Positions 33,409-45,155 of a DNA stretch of 64,000 bases are shown piece after piece. The translations under genes and the position numbers were made by a program. This DNA is from Lasiosphaeria ovina. Taxonomy: Eukaryota > Ascomycota > Sordariomycetes > Sordariales > Lasiosphaeriaceae. The DNA is taken from contig JAULSN010000004.1 in the NCBI GenBank assembly GCA_033439765.1, positions 4,288,001 through 4,352,000 on the forward strand. Reading direction: 5' to 3'. The notes beneath the pieces are model-generated. The model saw only the letters and a program-made list of their open reading frames with translations, made no database searches and was not told the DNA's origin. Positions within the stretch are counted from its first letter, which is position 1. Every line of letters starts with the position of its first letter.

Positions 33409-36400
33409 TCATTGCCTGAAGCTCCCGCTCCTGCCGCGATTGTAGCGAGGAGGTATATCTCTCCGCCTCGGATCCGAACTCGAGTGAGCGCGGTCGGCAG
33501 GGTTCGGAGGCGAGTACGCAGGATGATGGGATTTGATGCTGGCCGGGTATCCCGGGCCTCCGCCGCCGCCAGAGGTGTTGGGGCGGTGGGAATGGATGCT
33601 GGACGCGTAACCCTGACCGCCGCCCGAAGTACTCGGGCGATGGGAGTAAGTGCTGGACGCGTAGCCGTGGCCGCCGCCCGAGGTGCTCGGGCGGTGACCG
33701 TCACTCCTCGGCGGCGGTGGGCCTCCCGAGTGGCGGTCGTAGAAAGTCCCGTCGCGAACAAAGGCTCCCTGTGCTATTGGCAGAGGTGGCATTGGCGGAA
33801 GGTTGGGTCGGTTGTTTTGCCAGCTATCTCCGCTAAGTGTCGGTCTCCGCATAAGACGGCCGTCGCTCGTGCTTGGCCGCTGCGGTGGATAGCTGGCGCT
33901 ATGAGCGTCCCGCCGAACGAGATTTCGGGGCGGGCCTTCCAAGTTGCGCGACCCCGGAGGCAGCACGGGTCCCGTGGCCAGATCAACGAGCGGCATGCCG
34001 TGAGGGGCCCGCACGCCTCTTCCAAGTCCATCGCGGGACCACTGCTGGGCCTCGACAAAAGATGGGGTAAGATTTACGAGCGGTCCGTTTCTCTGCTGCT
34101 GTTGGTACCGGCGCTGCTCGCGGTCTCGATCGGTATAGTATGACCGTCCGGATGAGGTGCTAAGGCGACGAATAGGTGCTTCCACAACCCGCTGCTTGGC
34201 CGAATGCTCGAGGGCCGAAGGGAACCAACTTGATGACGGCTCGGTCTTGTCCGGCCCTTTCATCTCGGAGCTTGAAGATTTGAGTGGCCCCTCAAGAAAA
34301 TCTGGAGATGCTAGGCTGGCTCCCAGGCTTAGACGGCTCAAAAGGCTGGGTCCGGCGGTGAAGGGATTATCGGCGGGGTTCGGTGCAGCCTGCTTCTTCC
34401 TGTCTTCCTCAATCTGAGCCTGCTTACGCTCCTGGTAGACATTTCCAAGCAGGCCATCTGCTGCAAACGCCGTGTCGTTGTTGTTGCTGCTGCTCATGGA
34501 TGTGTCCTTCTTCACAGTTCCAGCTTTTGATTTCTCGAGCAGCGGAATCGACGGTACCGTGGGCTGCTTGAAAGCATCCGGGGCAGGATCCCTTACCAAC
34601 TTGCCGAACGGCCTATGGAACCGCTTTGGGTTGACGATAGGCTTGGGGTTTGTGCTTGGATACATCGTTTCTTCGACGGAAAAGCTGGCCTTGCGGGCGC
34701 TCAGGCTCGAGGATCTCTCGGACATGTGGTTGACCATGACAATTTGTGGCGGCTTTTCCGATACCCGATCTCTCTTGCTGTGTAACTGGAGCTTCTTGTT
34801 TGCCAGGTACCAACTCCGCCAGCCGTGGACGAACGAGTGAAGCCTCTGCGCCACATCGGGGTCGTCTGTGCAGAAGAAATGCACATAGTTTGTGGGGTCC
34901 ATGAAAACCGTCATCTTCTGCTGGCTTTTGATGGCGTAGCAGTACTTCTTCGGGGGCTTCAGCTGCTTCTTCATCTGCGCCTCGATCGGCAGGTAGACGT
35001 CATAGTCGGACAAGTGGCAAAGCCCTTTCATGCTCTTGTCTGCGAGAAGCGGTCTGGATTTCTTGGATAATATCTGGCCGCCGTCCTCCAGAGTGATGAA
35101 GCGCTTGTTCCACTTTCCGGGCTGGCGCGAATGGTAGAGCGTGAGAACAAAGCCAGCCGGTGGCTCATGCGGGACGCTGGCGAGGTCAAGATCTATGTCG
35201 AGTTCAGGAATGTCTGGCAGAATGATGAGCATGTTCTGCATGTCTTGGTCCCACGAGTTCATGATATCCCAGACGCGCTCGTAGCGGCGCAGACGCCGCT
35301 TGAGACCCAGCTGGGTGAAGGCCTCGACGGCCATGCAATTGTCTACATTGATTGACTGGGAATGGGTCTCCCCGGCGTCGATCTGCAGAGCAATCTGGTT
35401 TGAAAAGGCCACGATAATATCGAGAACCGACGTGCCGTGGTCGACGTCGAGGTTCAAGATGACGCCCCGGCACCGGACGGTGACCCGCTGCAGCTCTATG
35501 GTTAGCGCTCACTCCATGGCCGGCAAAGTAGGCCCCGGACAGTTCAACTCACCCTGCTGGAACCATTGCTTGCGCTGCGTGGTGTCTGGGAGACGACGGG
35601 GCCCCTTTTGGCCGGGTCGATGAAGCTGCGCGGCATTGAGCTTGCGTCTAAGCTGGTTGGCTGGCTGAGGTTGAGGGAAGCAGAGCCTATGGAGGAGCTC
35701 GAGGAAATGGACGGAGGTGAGGTGGAGGAGACGGAGGATGCATTGGATATGTTTAGACTGGCCAGAGAGGCCAATTTGTCGGCTGTAGGGCTCGGCAGGC
35801 TGGGGTCGGCAGGAGGAGAAGGCGAAGACGGAGGCAAAGGAGGCGCGGCGGCCAGGTGCATATGTTGGTGTGCCATGTCCCTCTTGGAGAGCTCGGCGGC
35901 GCGGATCCTCTGGGTTTCTGCTGCCTTAAGCCGTGCCACGAGGGTGGGCAGGTGCACAACCTTCCGTACGTCGTTGTGCCGCACTTCGGCGTCGTCCTTG
36001 GCTAGCGGCTGCGTGCGGTGCCTGAGACGGCGGTTGTCATCTGAGAGACGAGCTGTCCCGCGCTCACATTCACACTCACAGGCACGCTCCCGGTCCCGAG
36101 TGCTTCCTTCGGGGTCAACGAGAACGACAAGCTGCTCGGGGGCGGCGTGGACGGCGGCGATATCTTTGCCAATGCTAACAGTCGAGGTCGAGGCCGGGGT
36201 CGAGGGCGAGTGCGAGGGCGGATAGAGCTTGTTCTTGTTGCGCAGGATGCACTCATTCTCAAGCCGCAAGTAGGCCGGGCGCCCCGCCGACTTTTGCTTC
36301 AGCGTGCTCACGTCGTCATCGGTGCTGCGAGCCGACCGAGTGTTTCCGTCTTTCTGCGAGAGCGGCAGTGGGATTGGTCTAAGAGGTGCCCGCCTATGCG

Positions 36401-36752
36401 GGGACCCGGGCTGGCTAATCCAAACTTTATTAACTGCATCTTCGTCGCCGACGGATACCGACGTATTCCATGCTCGCTTTCTCTTCCTGCTGCTGCCGCT
36501 GCCGCTGCTGTTAAACTTGTTGGTGGCGTCACTAGCGCTAAAGTCCAAATCCAGTTCCGAGTTCAGATCCGGACCACCCAAGTCTAACACTTTGAGGTGT
36601 TGGAAAAGCTGCACAAAAGCGCCCTGCAGCCCTGGTTCCTGCAGGAGCAGGACATCGTCGCCGACTGCTGCTGCTGCTGCTGCTTCTGCCAACCTGAGGG
36701 GTCGGGCCAGCTTTCCGGAGCGGGGCGCCCTGGGGTCCTCAGCGGCTGACAT
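33409..36752 (-). CDS. Ras-association plus PH domain adaptor (RIAM/lamellipodin-like architecture)
   Basis: Exons 36752-35553 and 35493-33409 give 1094 aa. The N-terminal 400 residues are low-complexity, Ser/Pro-rich, with a possible coiled coil before about 330. An RA-like domain follows at about 402-490 (VTVRCRGVILNLDVDHGTSVLDIIVAF fits its first strands). A PH domain spans about 513-640 (GFVLTLYHSRQPGKWNKRFITL at its start and a closing helix LHSFVHGWRSWYLAN). RA followed directly by PH is the order in RIAM/lamellipodin and Grb7 proteins, which link Ras/Rap GTPases to actin and membranes; a role in polarity is inferred. The C-terminal 350 residues are Pro/Ser/Arg-rich, with about three degenerate HRPSTSGGG repeats. 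The splice at 35553/35493 is phase 0; the acceptor could also be one codon further. The exact start is uncertain. Confidence 0.8.
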
Positions 36753-37858
36753 TGGATGCCGACCCGGGAACCATGGAAGACAGAGACCCTGACCTGCAGT
36801 GGCTGGCTCGCTGGGATGGGGCCGCAGAGTAGCATCAATCCCACCAGAGCGGTTCTAGTGCAGCTTCTATGGATAGATCTTCTTGGCTGCCGAGAGCCAC
36901 ACTTCAAACACTGTCGCACAGGAGGGCGAAGGTGTGCCCAGAGTTTCAGCCCAGGACTCAAAGACTGGGGGGTTCCGAAGGTGTGGTAATGGGGGGATAA
37001 GGTAATGCCGTCACGTAATGGAGGGCTGCTGCGCTGCCAACCTGCGGAAGGCGTAAATTGCCGTCGAACCGTCGACGCCCTGTGAAGAATGGAATACTCG
37101 GCCGTCCAACGCTTCGATGGTCGGTCTCGTCCGTCAGTGGGAAACTCGAAGCGAGTGGCAGACCTGAAACGCGAAACCATGCTCGATGGAGATGGACCCA
37201 TTGTCAAGAGCGACGAAACAAGTAATAAATCATGAGGAGCGCCAGACTCCAGAGAAGGAAGTCGCGCCTGACAGCTTGCTCGGATATTCCAAGGGAGGCA
37301 CGACACACTCTCACACTCCACACTCACACGTTGGATGGGAATGCGAATCTCAGCCCTTACATGGGCAGCCATTCGTCACGACATGTCGCGATCTGAAATG
37401 CAAGGCGTTCCTGCACTAGTCCAAGGTACCTTAGTGCCGGCCATGGCCATGATCGTGGAAGGAAACGCTATTCTTGGAAGTCGACCCTGTCTCCCGCGTC
37501 TACTGGATACGCTACCCTGCTCATCAGCCTATTACGGGGAAGTCACCGCCTCACTTGCACAGTTTTTCTTCAGCGGACATGCCAACGCCAAGCACGTTCC
37601 AACGCACAAAGATCCGTATTTAAGATTAATCTACGACAGCCCAAAGCACAGGTCAACTGAATTCCAGTTCTCGAAGCCGCCCGAATCCTATCAAGGGACC
37701 AAAAAGGAACAGAGAACAGTTACTAGCCACGGCGCCGAAGGACGCGTCCTCATCGCGACTGCTCATCACAAGGGCCGTGGCCGTGTCTCGGAGGGGGAGA
37801 GGTCTCATCTTGAAATGGCTGGCTCGTCAGAAACGAGACAAACAAACCGTCAAAAGTC
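36753..37858. other. Intergenic region upstream of the RA-PH gene
   Basis: 1.1 kb between two minus-strand genes. It should hold the promoter of the RA-PH gene and the 3' UTR of the MAT2B-like gene. Short tandem CACACTC repeats occur near 37301-37325. No coding sequence is supported. Confidence 0.55.
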
Positions 37859-39086
37859 TCACTTCCGAAACGCCCTCACTTCTCGCCTCCACCAGCCCTT
37901 GAAGTCCTGCGTCGACACGTCGATGCCAATGTCCTTCAGCGCTTTCGTGCTGAGACGGCAGTCGTACGGCCGCTGGACGCTCGCCGTGGGGTCGTTGCCC
38001 TCCGTGTTGGGCTCGATCCGGTCGATTGGCAGGCCCATGATCTTGCCAAAGAGCTGGCAGATCTCGTACTTGGTGTACTTGTCCTCGCTTGAGAACTGAA
38101 GGACCCGCGGTAGAGACGCTCTGTCGTCGGCCTCGAGATAGCGAACAGCGACGTCTGCCACGCGAAGCGGACCTGGTTAGCCCCGTCCGCTCTTCTCTCG
38201 TAGCAATGGGTGAGGGGGGCATTTACCGTGGCAGACGCGGCCGACGTCCTCGGTATTGGTCGGGTATCTGAGTGCCCAGTGGTCCATCTTGATCTCGACA
38301 CCCTCCTGCTGCGCCTTGTGAACCGAATCCATCAAGACGTTGACGGCACCCTCTTGCGGGCTTAAAGCCGGTCCATAGAGGACCGGCACGCGGAGCACCA
38401 CGCCAAGGCCGTCCTTGCCGGCCGCGCGGAACTCGCCGAGCACGGCGTGTTCCCCGTCGAGCTTGGTCTGGCCGTAGAGGTTGGTCGGGCCGGGCTCAGC
38501 ATCAGCCTCGTACGGCGCCTCTCCGGGCTTCCCCGAGAAGACGTAGTCGGTGGAAATGTAAATCAAGAAAACCGAGCGCTGAGCACAGAGCCGGGCCAGC
38601 GACCTGGATGCCTCGATGTTGATCGCCCGCGTACCCTCGGGATCCTTGTCAACCTTGTCGGGGAACCTGTTTGCCGCGCCTGGTTGTCCCCCCCCCACCC
38701 AGACGTCAAAAACCGTTGTCTATATTCAGGGGGCGTTGCGCAACTAAACCAGCCAGGATACGACTCACAGTGAACAACTACTTGAGGTCTGAATTTCTAT
38801 GCTGTCAGAGATGCCTCTTTGTCTCTCACAACCAAAAATAGCAAAAGCGAGCAACCTTGATCAAACCAAATCTCTGGGGCACTGAGCCAGTAACTCACTT
38901 CTGCTCGTCCAGGACCTTTTCCACCTCGGAGGCGTTGCCGAGATCGACTTTGATGACGGACGAGCCGTCGGCACGAGAGAAGCCAGTGCCTGTGACGGAC
39001 CAGTTGTTGCGCCAGCCAAAGGCCTTGACGGCCTGTCTGCCGAGCAGGCCCGTGGCGCCCGTAACGAGAACCTTCCTTTCGCTCAT
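37859..39086 (-). CDS. MAT2B-like NAD(P)-binding reductase (RmlD-type SDR)
   Basis: Extended short-chain dehydrogenase related to dTDP-4-dehydrorhamnose reductase and to the regulatory beta subunit of methionine adenosyltransferase (MAT2B). Exons 39086-38899, 38788-38769, 38679-38227 and 38172-37859 give 324 aa. The nucleotide-binding loop is VTGATGLLG (Gly10, Gly13, Gly16). Ser112/Thr113 and Tyr138-x3-Lys142 (YGQTK) match the SDR catalytic triad. The second exon is only 20 nt and encodes the PQVVVHC strand, which is essential for the Rossmann fold; without it the frame fails. Whether it regulates S-adenosylmethionine synthesis, as in animals, or has a sugar-nucleotide substrate cannot be told from sequence. 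The frame is open upstream to 39245, but MSERKVLVTGATG is the expected N-terminus. Confidence 0.88.
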
Positions 39087-39877
39087 GTCTGCCGTAGGTA
39101 GGGCGGATTTTGAAGTGTTCTGACTGGATGGAGGATATGTGCTGTATCCGTACTTCTCACAGAGGATCACGTCTAATCGTGGCGGGGGAGGTTCGACTGT
39201 TGCCCCGCAGGGCTGAAGCCACTGTTGAATGCCGCCAATCGTCACAATGGGGGTTAGGGTTAATTATGCTCATGTACTTCGTACTTGTATGTACTTTGTA
39301 CAAGTTCAAGTTCTATCTTCATCTCATCTTAGCTTCGTGTCGTTTCACAAGTTATTACTTCTACTTGCCAGTTCTCCAACGTATTACGTACTTATGTTTC
39401 ATATTGCACTTTAGCATCATCCTTCGCCCCATGGAACAGCTAGCTCCCCGGCGCAGACCGCCGAACAATCTAATGTGCCAAGACAAGGGGGAGAAACCGA
39501 ACCGCACTGGCACCGCAAAATCCTACTCCTTCCAGATTCCTTCCCGACCAGGGCAGCCAAAATCCACACACCAAAACCGAGATCAACGGCCAGGAAGAAG
39601 AAAGACGGTGGGCACAACCTGCGAATTAGAAGCCCGAACGCCAAATAGGTAAACAATCCGATACGGTCTGCTGGCGTAACGCTGCCCACTTTCAACTCCC
39701 GCGCCGCCAAGCCAAGGGATGGTTGTGTTCTCGCGACCTCGGATCCAAGATCCCCCACAGGTGCGCTTCCTGTAGGTAGTCCATTCTCGTAAATAAAATA
39801 AAAAAGTCTAAAACGTGACTGTCGTGATTTATCCACCTCGCCACACCGTCCCCTCAAGCCATCTCAACTCCTCCTAT
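39087..39877. other. Intergenic region upstream of the MAT2B-like gene
   Basis: 791 bp. It contains repeated GTACTT/TGTAC motifs near 39270-39310, probably in the MAT2B-like promoter, and the 3' UTR of PFK2. No gene recognised. Confidence 0.5.
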
Positions 39878-41802
39878 TCAGTCCTCATCGGCCACCTTGT
39901 CGGCAACCATTTCCTTTGCCTTGTTCACGACCTTCTCGGGCGGGCGGGTGACGATGAACTCTACAACGTCTCCGGGGCCCGGGCTGCTCGGGCCCGGAAT
40001 GGGCGACAGCTGGCCCGCACCGATGGGCGACCCGGGGACCAGGATGCGAATGTCCTCGGGCGAGCTGGGCACCAGCCGGGGGTCGAGGCCGGGTATGTGG
40101 ATCCGCTTCGCCTCGTTCTGGTACGCCGCCGGTATGATCTCGATGATCTCGTCGCGCGGGAACTTGAGCTTGGGGATGTCCCGCGTGCTGCAGTGCATCA
40201 GGTACGAGTAGAGCACGCGCAGCACGCTCTCGTGAGCAATAATCAAGAGGTCGTTCTGCTCGCGCTCCAGCTCGAGGATGATGGGCTCAAGGCGGACAGC
40301 AAGATCGTGGTAAGACTTGTATCAATGTTAGCTCTTGTATGTTTTAGCTTCAAGGACAGACATGGCGTCCACATACCTCTGCACGGGGGTAGCGGTGATG
40401 GTAGGGATCAAGCTCGTGCTTTTCTATCTCCTCGGGATACAGGTTGCGAATGGCGCGCTCTGACAGCTTCTCGCAGACTCCCGGGTTTATTTGGCTCATC
40501 TGGGATCGCTGGCGGACCTTGTAGCCAAGCTCCTTCAAAGGCTCCCCAGTCTGGATGGTGCGGAGCCTCGTAGATGTCCAGACGCTCAGTGGTCGTAGCG
40601 GAACGTCGGCACCGCCGCGGTCGATGACCGACTGGCGTTCTGCTTCCCGGTGCCTGATGAGAGTCTCAGTCATCTTGACAGCGAAAGCCCTGCCCTCCTC
40701 AGAAAGAGGCCCGTCGGCCTTGTACGAGTCTTCGTCACCAGCAGTGCCAGCTCGGACAAAGTAGGTGGTGCGCGACTTGATGTGGAGATTGGTCAAGTAG
40801 AAGACGATTCGGTGAGAGAGGTAGTTGAAGCTGACATTGTTGTAGAAGAAGGCCTGGCCGGCATTGATCATCTTGACGTAGTTCAGCTCCTCTTCCTGCA
40901 TAGTCTCAAAGACGGGAATCTTGGTTTGAATCCGCTTCAAGTACCGCTCGGCTGCTTCATCTGGGTCCATGCCATGAAACTGGCGCTGTTAGCGCCCCGG
41001 TCGACTCGAGCCAATATCCTTAAACTTACGTCAGGGGAGGATATCTTGACATTTCGGGCATTTTCCTTGAGAATGTCCTCGTCATCAACGAACGACTCAA
41101 GGAAGAGTGTCTATTAGGAGGTTGGTTAGTCAGGAGTTTTGCAACTCTGAGAAAGTGGGAATGATGAACTGCGTACTTGCACGTCGTGCTTAGCAAATTC
41201 CTTAGCCAAAGCACGGCGACCGCTTGCGGTGGGATTGACAGCGTCGTAGATGGCAACCTGGCCGTTCTCGTGATTCAGCCAACCGTAGATGTCCTCTCTG
41301 CACTTCTTCAGAATTTTCTGGCGGAGCATGACAGAAGCCGGAGAGGCATTGGGGTAGAAGTAGTCCTGGGGCACATGTCCGCCCTCGCCAACGGTAGCAC
41401 GGCGGTAATCGCCCAGATGGAAGATGCGGGTCTTCACTCCAAGCCTGCGGGAATATGAGCACGGCTACACGACCAGACAGAGAGGCGTTTGCGCAACCTA
41501 CCACTGAAGATAACGAGCCATGGAGACACAGATGTGACTAAACACAGGTCAGCCAGCGTAGAGGGGCCGGGAGAGCGAGCAGGAAGCCCTCACGTTTTGC
41601 CACGGGCCGGGAGGCCAACCATGACAATGGCAATTCTGCCCGAGTGGAACAACCTGCCAGACATTGTGCTATAGAGCTGGGCTGGAGCCATGTTGCCTTG
41701 GTCATCGGGGACATCGTGGATGCCATCGATAAACGTAGAGCTCTTGCGGCGGTAGCGCGGCGCGTTGGCCGCGATCTCGGCGGTGCTGCCATCATCAGCC
41801 AT
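39878..41802 (-). CDS. 6-phosphofructo-2-kinase with an inactive-type phosphatase domain
   Basis: Makes fructose 2,6-bisphosphate, the activator of phosphofructokinase-1. Exons 41802-41594, 41537-41502, 41444-41177, 41110-41030, 40979-40377 and 40315-39878 give 544 aa. The kinase domain has an intact P-loop (GLPARGKT, 63-70), followed by GVKTRIFHLGDYRR and DYFYPNASPAS. The histidine-phosphatase domain starts near 269 but reads RAGT at 274-277 where active bisphosphatases have RHGE, so the catalytic histidine is Ala275. Kinase-only enzymes of this kind exist in yeast (Pfk26 and Pfk27), and the product should mainly raise fructose 2,6-bisphosphate. The C-terminal 90 residues carry a Pro/Gly/Ser-rich segment. 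The 36-nt second exon encodes the HICVSMARYLQW helix start. Confidence 0.93.
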
Positions 41803-43756
41803 AGCCCAGCAAAAACCGCCCTGTCAAGTGTCTGTACAAGAAGAAGAACATGAAAAGGAAAAGACAGTGCGACAACGGGAACTTCAAACATGCTGCCATA
41901 TATTACTATATTGAGGCCCATGTCTGTCTTAGACCCGCCTTTGTTATGTCGGAAGAAGCGGTTTGAAGCCGAGTTTGTTTAGATTGTAGCCGGGGCAGGG
42001 GAAAGGGGGACGGCAAGGGAGAAGCGAATCGGGGGTTTCAACTCACAGGAGGGTATCCATTTCGCCGCTGCGCAAGATAAGAAGGCCGTCTTTGGTACAG
42101 GAATAACGAGTTTAGGTCAAGGCGCAATATCAGAATGGTCGCCCTTGGCTTCTTGTTCCCTTGATCGGGCCTTTTTCGAGGCCGTTGACCGGATGCCGTG
42201 GGCGAATAAGTTCACTCGCGTGGCCTGATTGCACCCCGATGCGGATGCGGAGAGATACGGGCAGCCAGGTACAGAGTAAGAGTGAGGAATGCCTAAGACG
42301 GGAGAGACAAGTCAGAGAGCCCGGCACTCTTTGGCAACCAGGACACAATAGTTCCTTGCGGTGTCCTTCTCCAGAAAATTGCACCCAAAAACCGCGCAAG
42401 TAGGCCTAGGTGGTAAGATGGCGAAGACAGACAAAGCCTAGCAATGGTGGCGAACGAGGTCGGAAAGCGACAAAATAGAGTCGAGTGGTTGTGGATCGCT
42501 TCAGCTTTGAACGCGCCCGACCCAACAGGGCAGCCACTAAACGGTAAGTGCCCAGAGTCGTTGTGCTCCACTGATACGCCAATGACAGAACGACGTCTCT
42601 AAATTTGGTGAGAATGCGGTACAAAATGCTATGGAAACAGGAAACTCAATACGCAACAATTGATAATAGGAAACCCTAGGAATGCCTAGGATTTCCTTTT
42701 GGCTGCAGCAGCAGGGCAGATAAGTCTTTTGGTGAACCTTTTGCACACTGTCAGAGCAAATCCTTGCGGGGCTCACTTTCCCGCTGCCAGCCGAAGCAGC
42801 GGCTTCCGTCCGTCTGATCGGGATCGGAATCTCACAAACCTCACGCATCCATGGCTTGCTCACCCTAGCTTTCACAAGTTTGAGCCGTAACATGCCATAT
42901 TCATTGCAGTAGAGTATTCCGCAGGTCATCTTCAAGAACAAACATTGGCAATCCCACCATACCCTTCTCTGTCATTACTTTTCTATACATATAGTCTAGT
43001 CCTGGTTTCTAGGTTGATCGCGGAGGTTACCTAGGTTTTTAGCGTGATACTGCTCGGCCGTAAGTCGTTCCCACTTTCCATGGCTTCGATATAACGATGA
43101 GACGCACCGTATAATTGAAAAAGAATGGGCATCGTGTCGTCGTTCTTTCGGCTCTAAATCTCTCGGTTCTTGATCCTCAGAAGGGAGCGGTCTCGCGAAC
43201 ACCAAATTGACAGACAAACCAGGACGGACTGGCGAAGATACTCTGGCAGCGGTTTTGTTGCTGATGTTCGGAAGCTACGTAATTTCCCCGGTTTACTTGC
43301 AGCGTTGTATTAGCTTGGTGCACTGTCGGGGTTACAACTCTTGATATCGGTGATTGTTTTCTCCGATCCCGTGCCTGCCAGGTTGTCGTCACCGCTCGGA
43401 GCAGCCTGTGGAGCCTTGCCTTGGGGCAGGCCTGATCGCACGGGCCACTCAGCCGTGAGCGCCTCCGCAGACCGCGCAGGGGCCATCAATCTTTCCTAGC
43501 ACCGTGAAATTTTTGGTCGGCTCCTTTGTCAAGCTTCAGGCCAGCACGATCTCGAGCGCACACGCTCTGCAACACCGAGAACATCCCGCAGTTCGCGCAT
43601 CCCGACAAACCGGGCGTCTTGGGAGCATTTCTGATTCGCATCAATTTGTCGCCCCTCTACCGCAAATTTGCCGTTTCCGACCCCCTGGCTTCTTCTCGTC
43701 CTCGACCTACTCGATCTTGCTTCGCACGCGCAAGAAATTAAAACACAACCGCGGCT
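41803..43756. promoter_or_regulatory. Divergent intergenic region PFK2 / TOM40
   Basis: 1.95 kb, long for this window. The PFK2 side contains an ATG at 41921 that opens a frame overlapping the PFK2 start. A pyrimidine-rich CTTGTACAG near 41830 could be the acceptor of a 5' UTR intron. No gene is convincing; the longest frame (134 codons, 42537-42941 minus) has no recognisable domain. Confidence 0.5.
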
Positions 43757-45155
43757 ATGGCGTCCATCTCTAAATCGCCGCTCGACTTCCTGAGCAACAA
43801 CCCCGTCTTCTCCGGCCTCTTAGATGTCTACACATCCTTCCAAGAAAAGAGGGCAAAGCTGGGTCTCTCCAATCCCGGCACAGTCGAGACGGTTGCGAAA
43901 GGTACGTGGCATCGCGAGACGGCTTGCTCTCTCTGTGGAATCTGTCATCCTATAAAATCACAGCTGGCCCCCCATCATACAGCCGACGCGCCCTTGGAGG
44001 TTACCAAAATTACTGACTCGGGATTAAATAGAGGTTCAACGCGATGTCCTCCTCACAAACTACATGTTTACCGGTCTCCGGGCCGACGTGACCAAGGCGT
44101 TCAGCCTCTCTCCATTGTACGTTACTTCTCGAGGCATCGGCCATCGTATACCTATGCCCGCCCTTCCCTGGGGACAGCCCAAAAGTAGCCGCTGACCGGG
44201 AATTCAGATTCCAAGTATCCCATCAGTTTGCCTTGGGGGAGCGACAGCCTCCGTACGCATTTGCCGCTTTGTACGGCACTAGCAAGGTATGCGCTTTTCA
44301 TAGCCTCTTCTGTCCTGTCGAGACGTGCTCTAACCCGGCCATATAGATGTTTGCGCAGGGCAATGTCGATAACACCGGCGCACTCTCGGCAAGGTTCAAC
44401 TGGGCATGGAGCCCTGGTTCCGTCACCAAGACGCAGATGCAGGTCGGCACAGGCCAAGGCCAAGACATTACGCAATTGGAACACGAGTTTACCGGAGCGG
44501 ACTTCTCGGCATCGGTCAAAGCTATAAACCCGTCTTTCCTTGACGGCGGTCTAACCGGTATCGTGATAGGCCATTATCTTCAGTCTGTTACGCCTAAACT
44601 TGCCCTCGGCCTCGAAACTGTCTGGCAGCGTGCCGGTCTGACCCAGCCCCCGGAGACGGCCATCTCCTACGTTGCTCGGTACAAGTCGGATGACTGGGTT
44701 GCGAGTGCTCAACTGCAAGCCCAGGGTGCCCTGAATGGCTCGTACTGGAGACGCTTGTCAGAGAAGGTCCAAGCCGGTGTCGACATGACTCTCTCAGTTG
44801 CGCCAGGAGGTGGCGGCCTTATGGGCGGTGCGCTTCAAAAGGAAGGAATCACCACTTTCGGCGCGAAGTACGACTTTAGGATGTCGACTTTTCGGGCCCA
44901 GATTGACTCCCGGGGCAAGCTGAGCTGCCTGCTCGAGAAGCGGGTTGCTGCTCCCGTCACCATGACCATTGCGGCTGACGTCGACCACTTCACGGTAAGA
45001 GCGCACCTGCTTGAATGCTGCAGTGTCTGCCATACTGACCTTCTTTGCAGCAACAAGCCAAGGTCGGACTCAGTATCTCCATTGAGGGCAATGGGGAAGA
45101 GCTCCAAATGCAGCAGGAGGCCGGCGCCCAGTCGCCTTCCAACATCCCCTTCTAA
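43757..45155 (+). CDS. TOM40: Mitochondrial import receptor/channel TOM40
   Basis: Beta-barrel pore of the TOM complex in the outer mitochondrial membrane, the entry gate for nuclear-encoded mitochondrial proteins. Exons 43757-43901, 44032-44116, 44208-44286, 44347-44994 and 45051-45155 give 353 aa, as in other filamentous fungi. The N-terminal region has [23 protein letters not shown], followed by [38 protein letters not shown], which spans two splice junctions and is highly conserved. The barrel region alternates hydrophobic residues to the end. A penultimate strand [24 protein letters not shown] is followed by the last exon. Five short exons are clustered at the 5' end. It converges with the ubiquitin protease gene. 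Confidence 0.96.

Noticed and set aside
37335..38099. 254-codon plus-strand frame
   Set aside because: Its second half is the complement of the MAT2B-like last exon, and the first half lies in intergenic DNA.
28501..41802. Biosynthetic cluster around farnesyl diphosphate synthase
   Set aside because: Neighbours are APC8, an adaptor, an SDR and PFK2; no terpene cyclase, P450, transporter or regulator is present.
42537..42941. 134-codon minus-strand frame between PFK2 and TOM40
   Set aside because: No domain or sensible composition; lies in a divergent promoter region.
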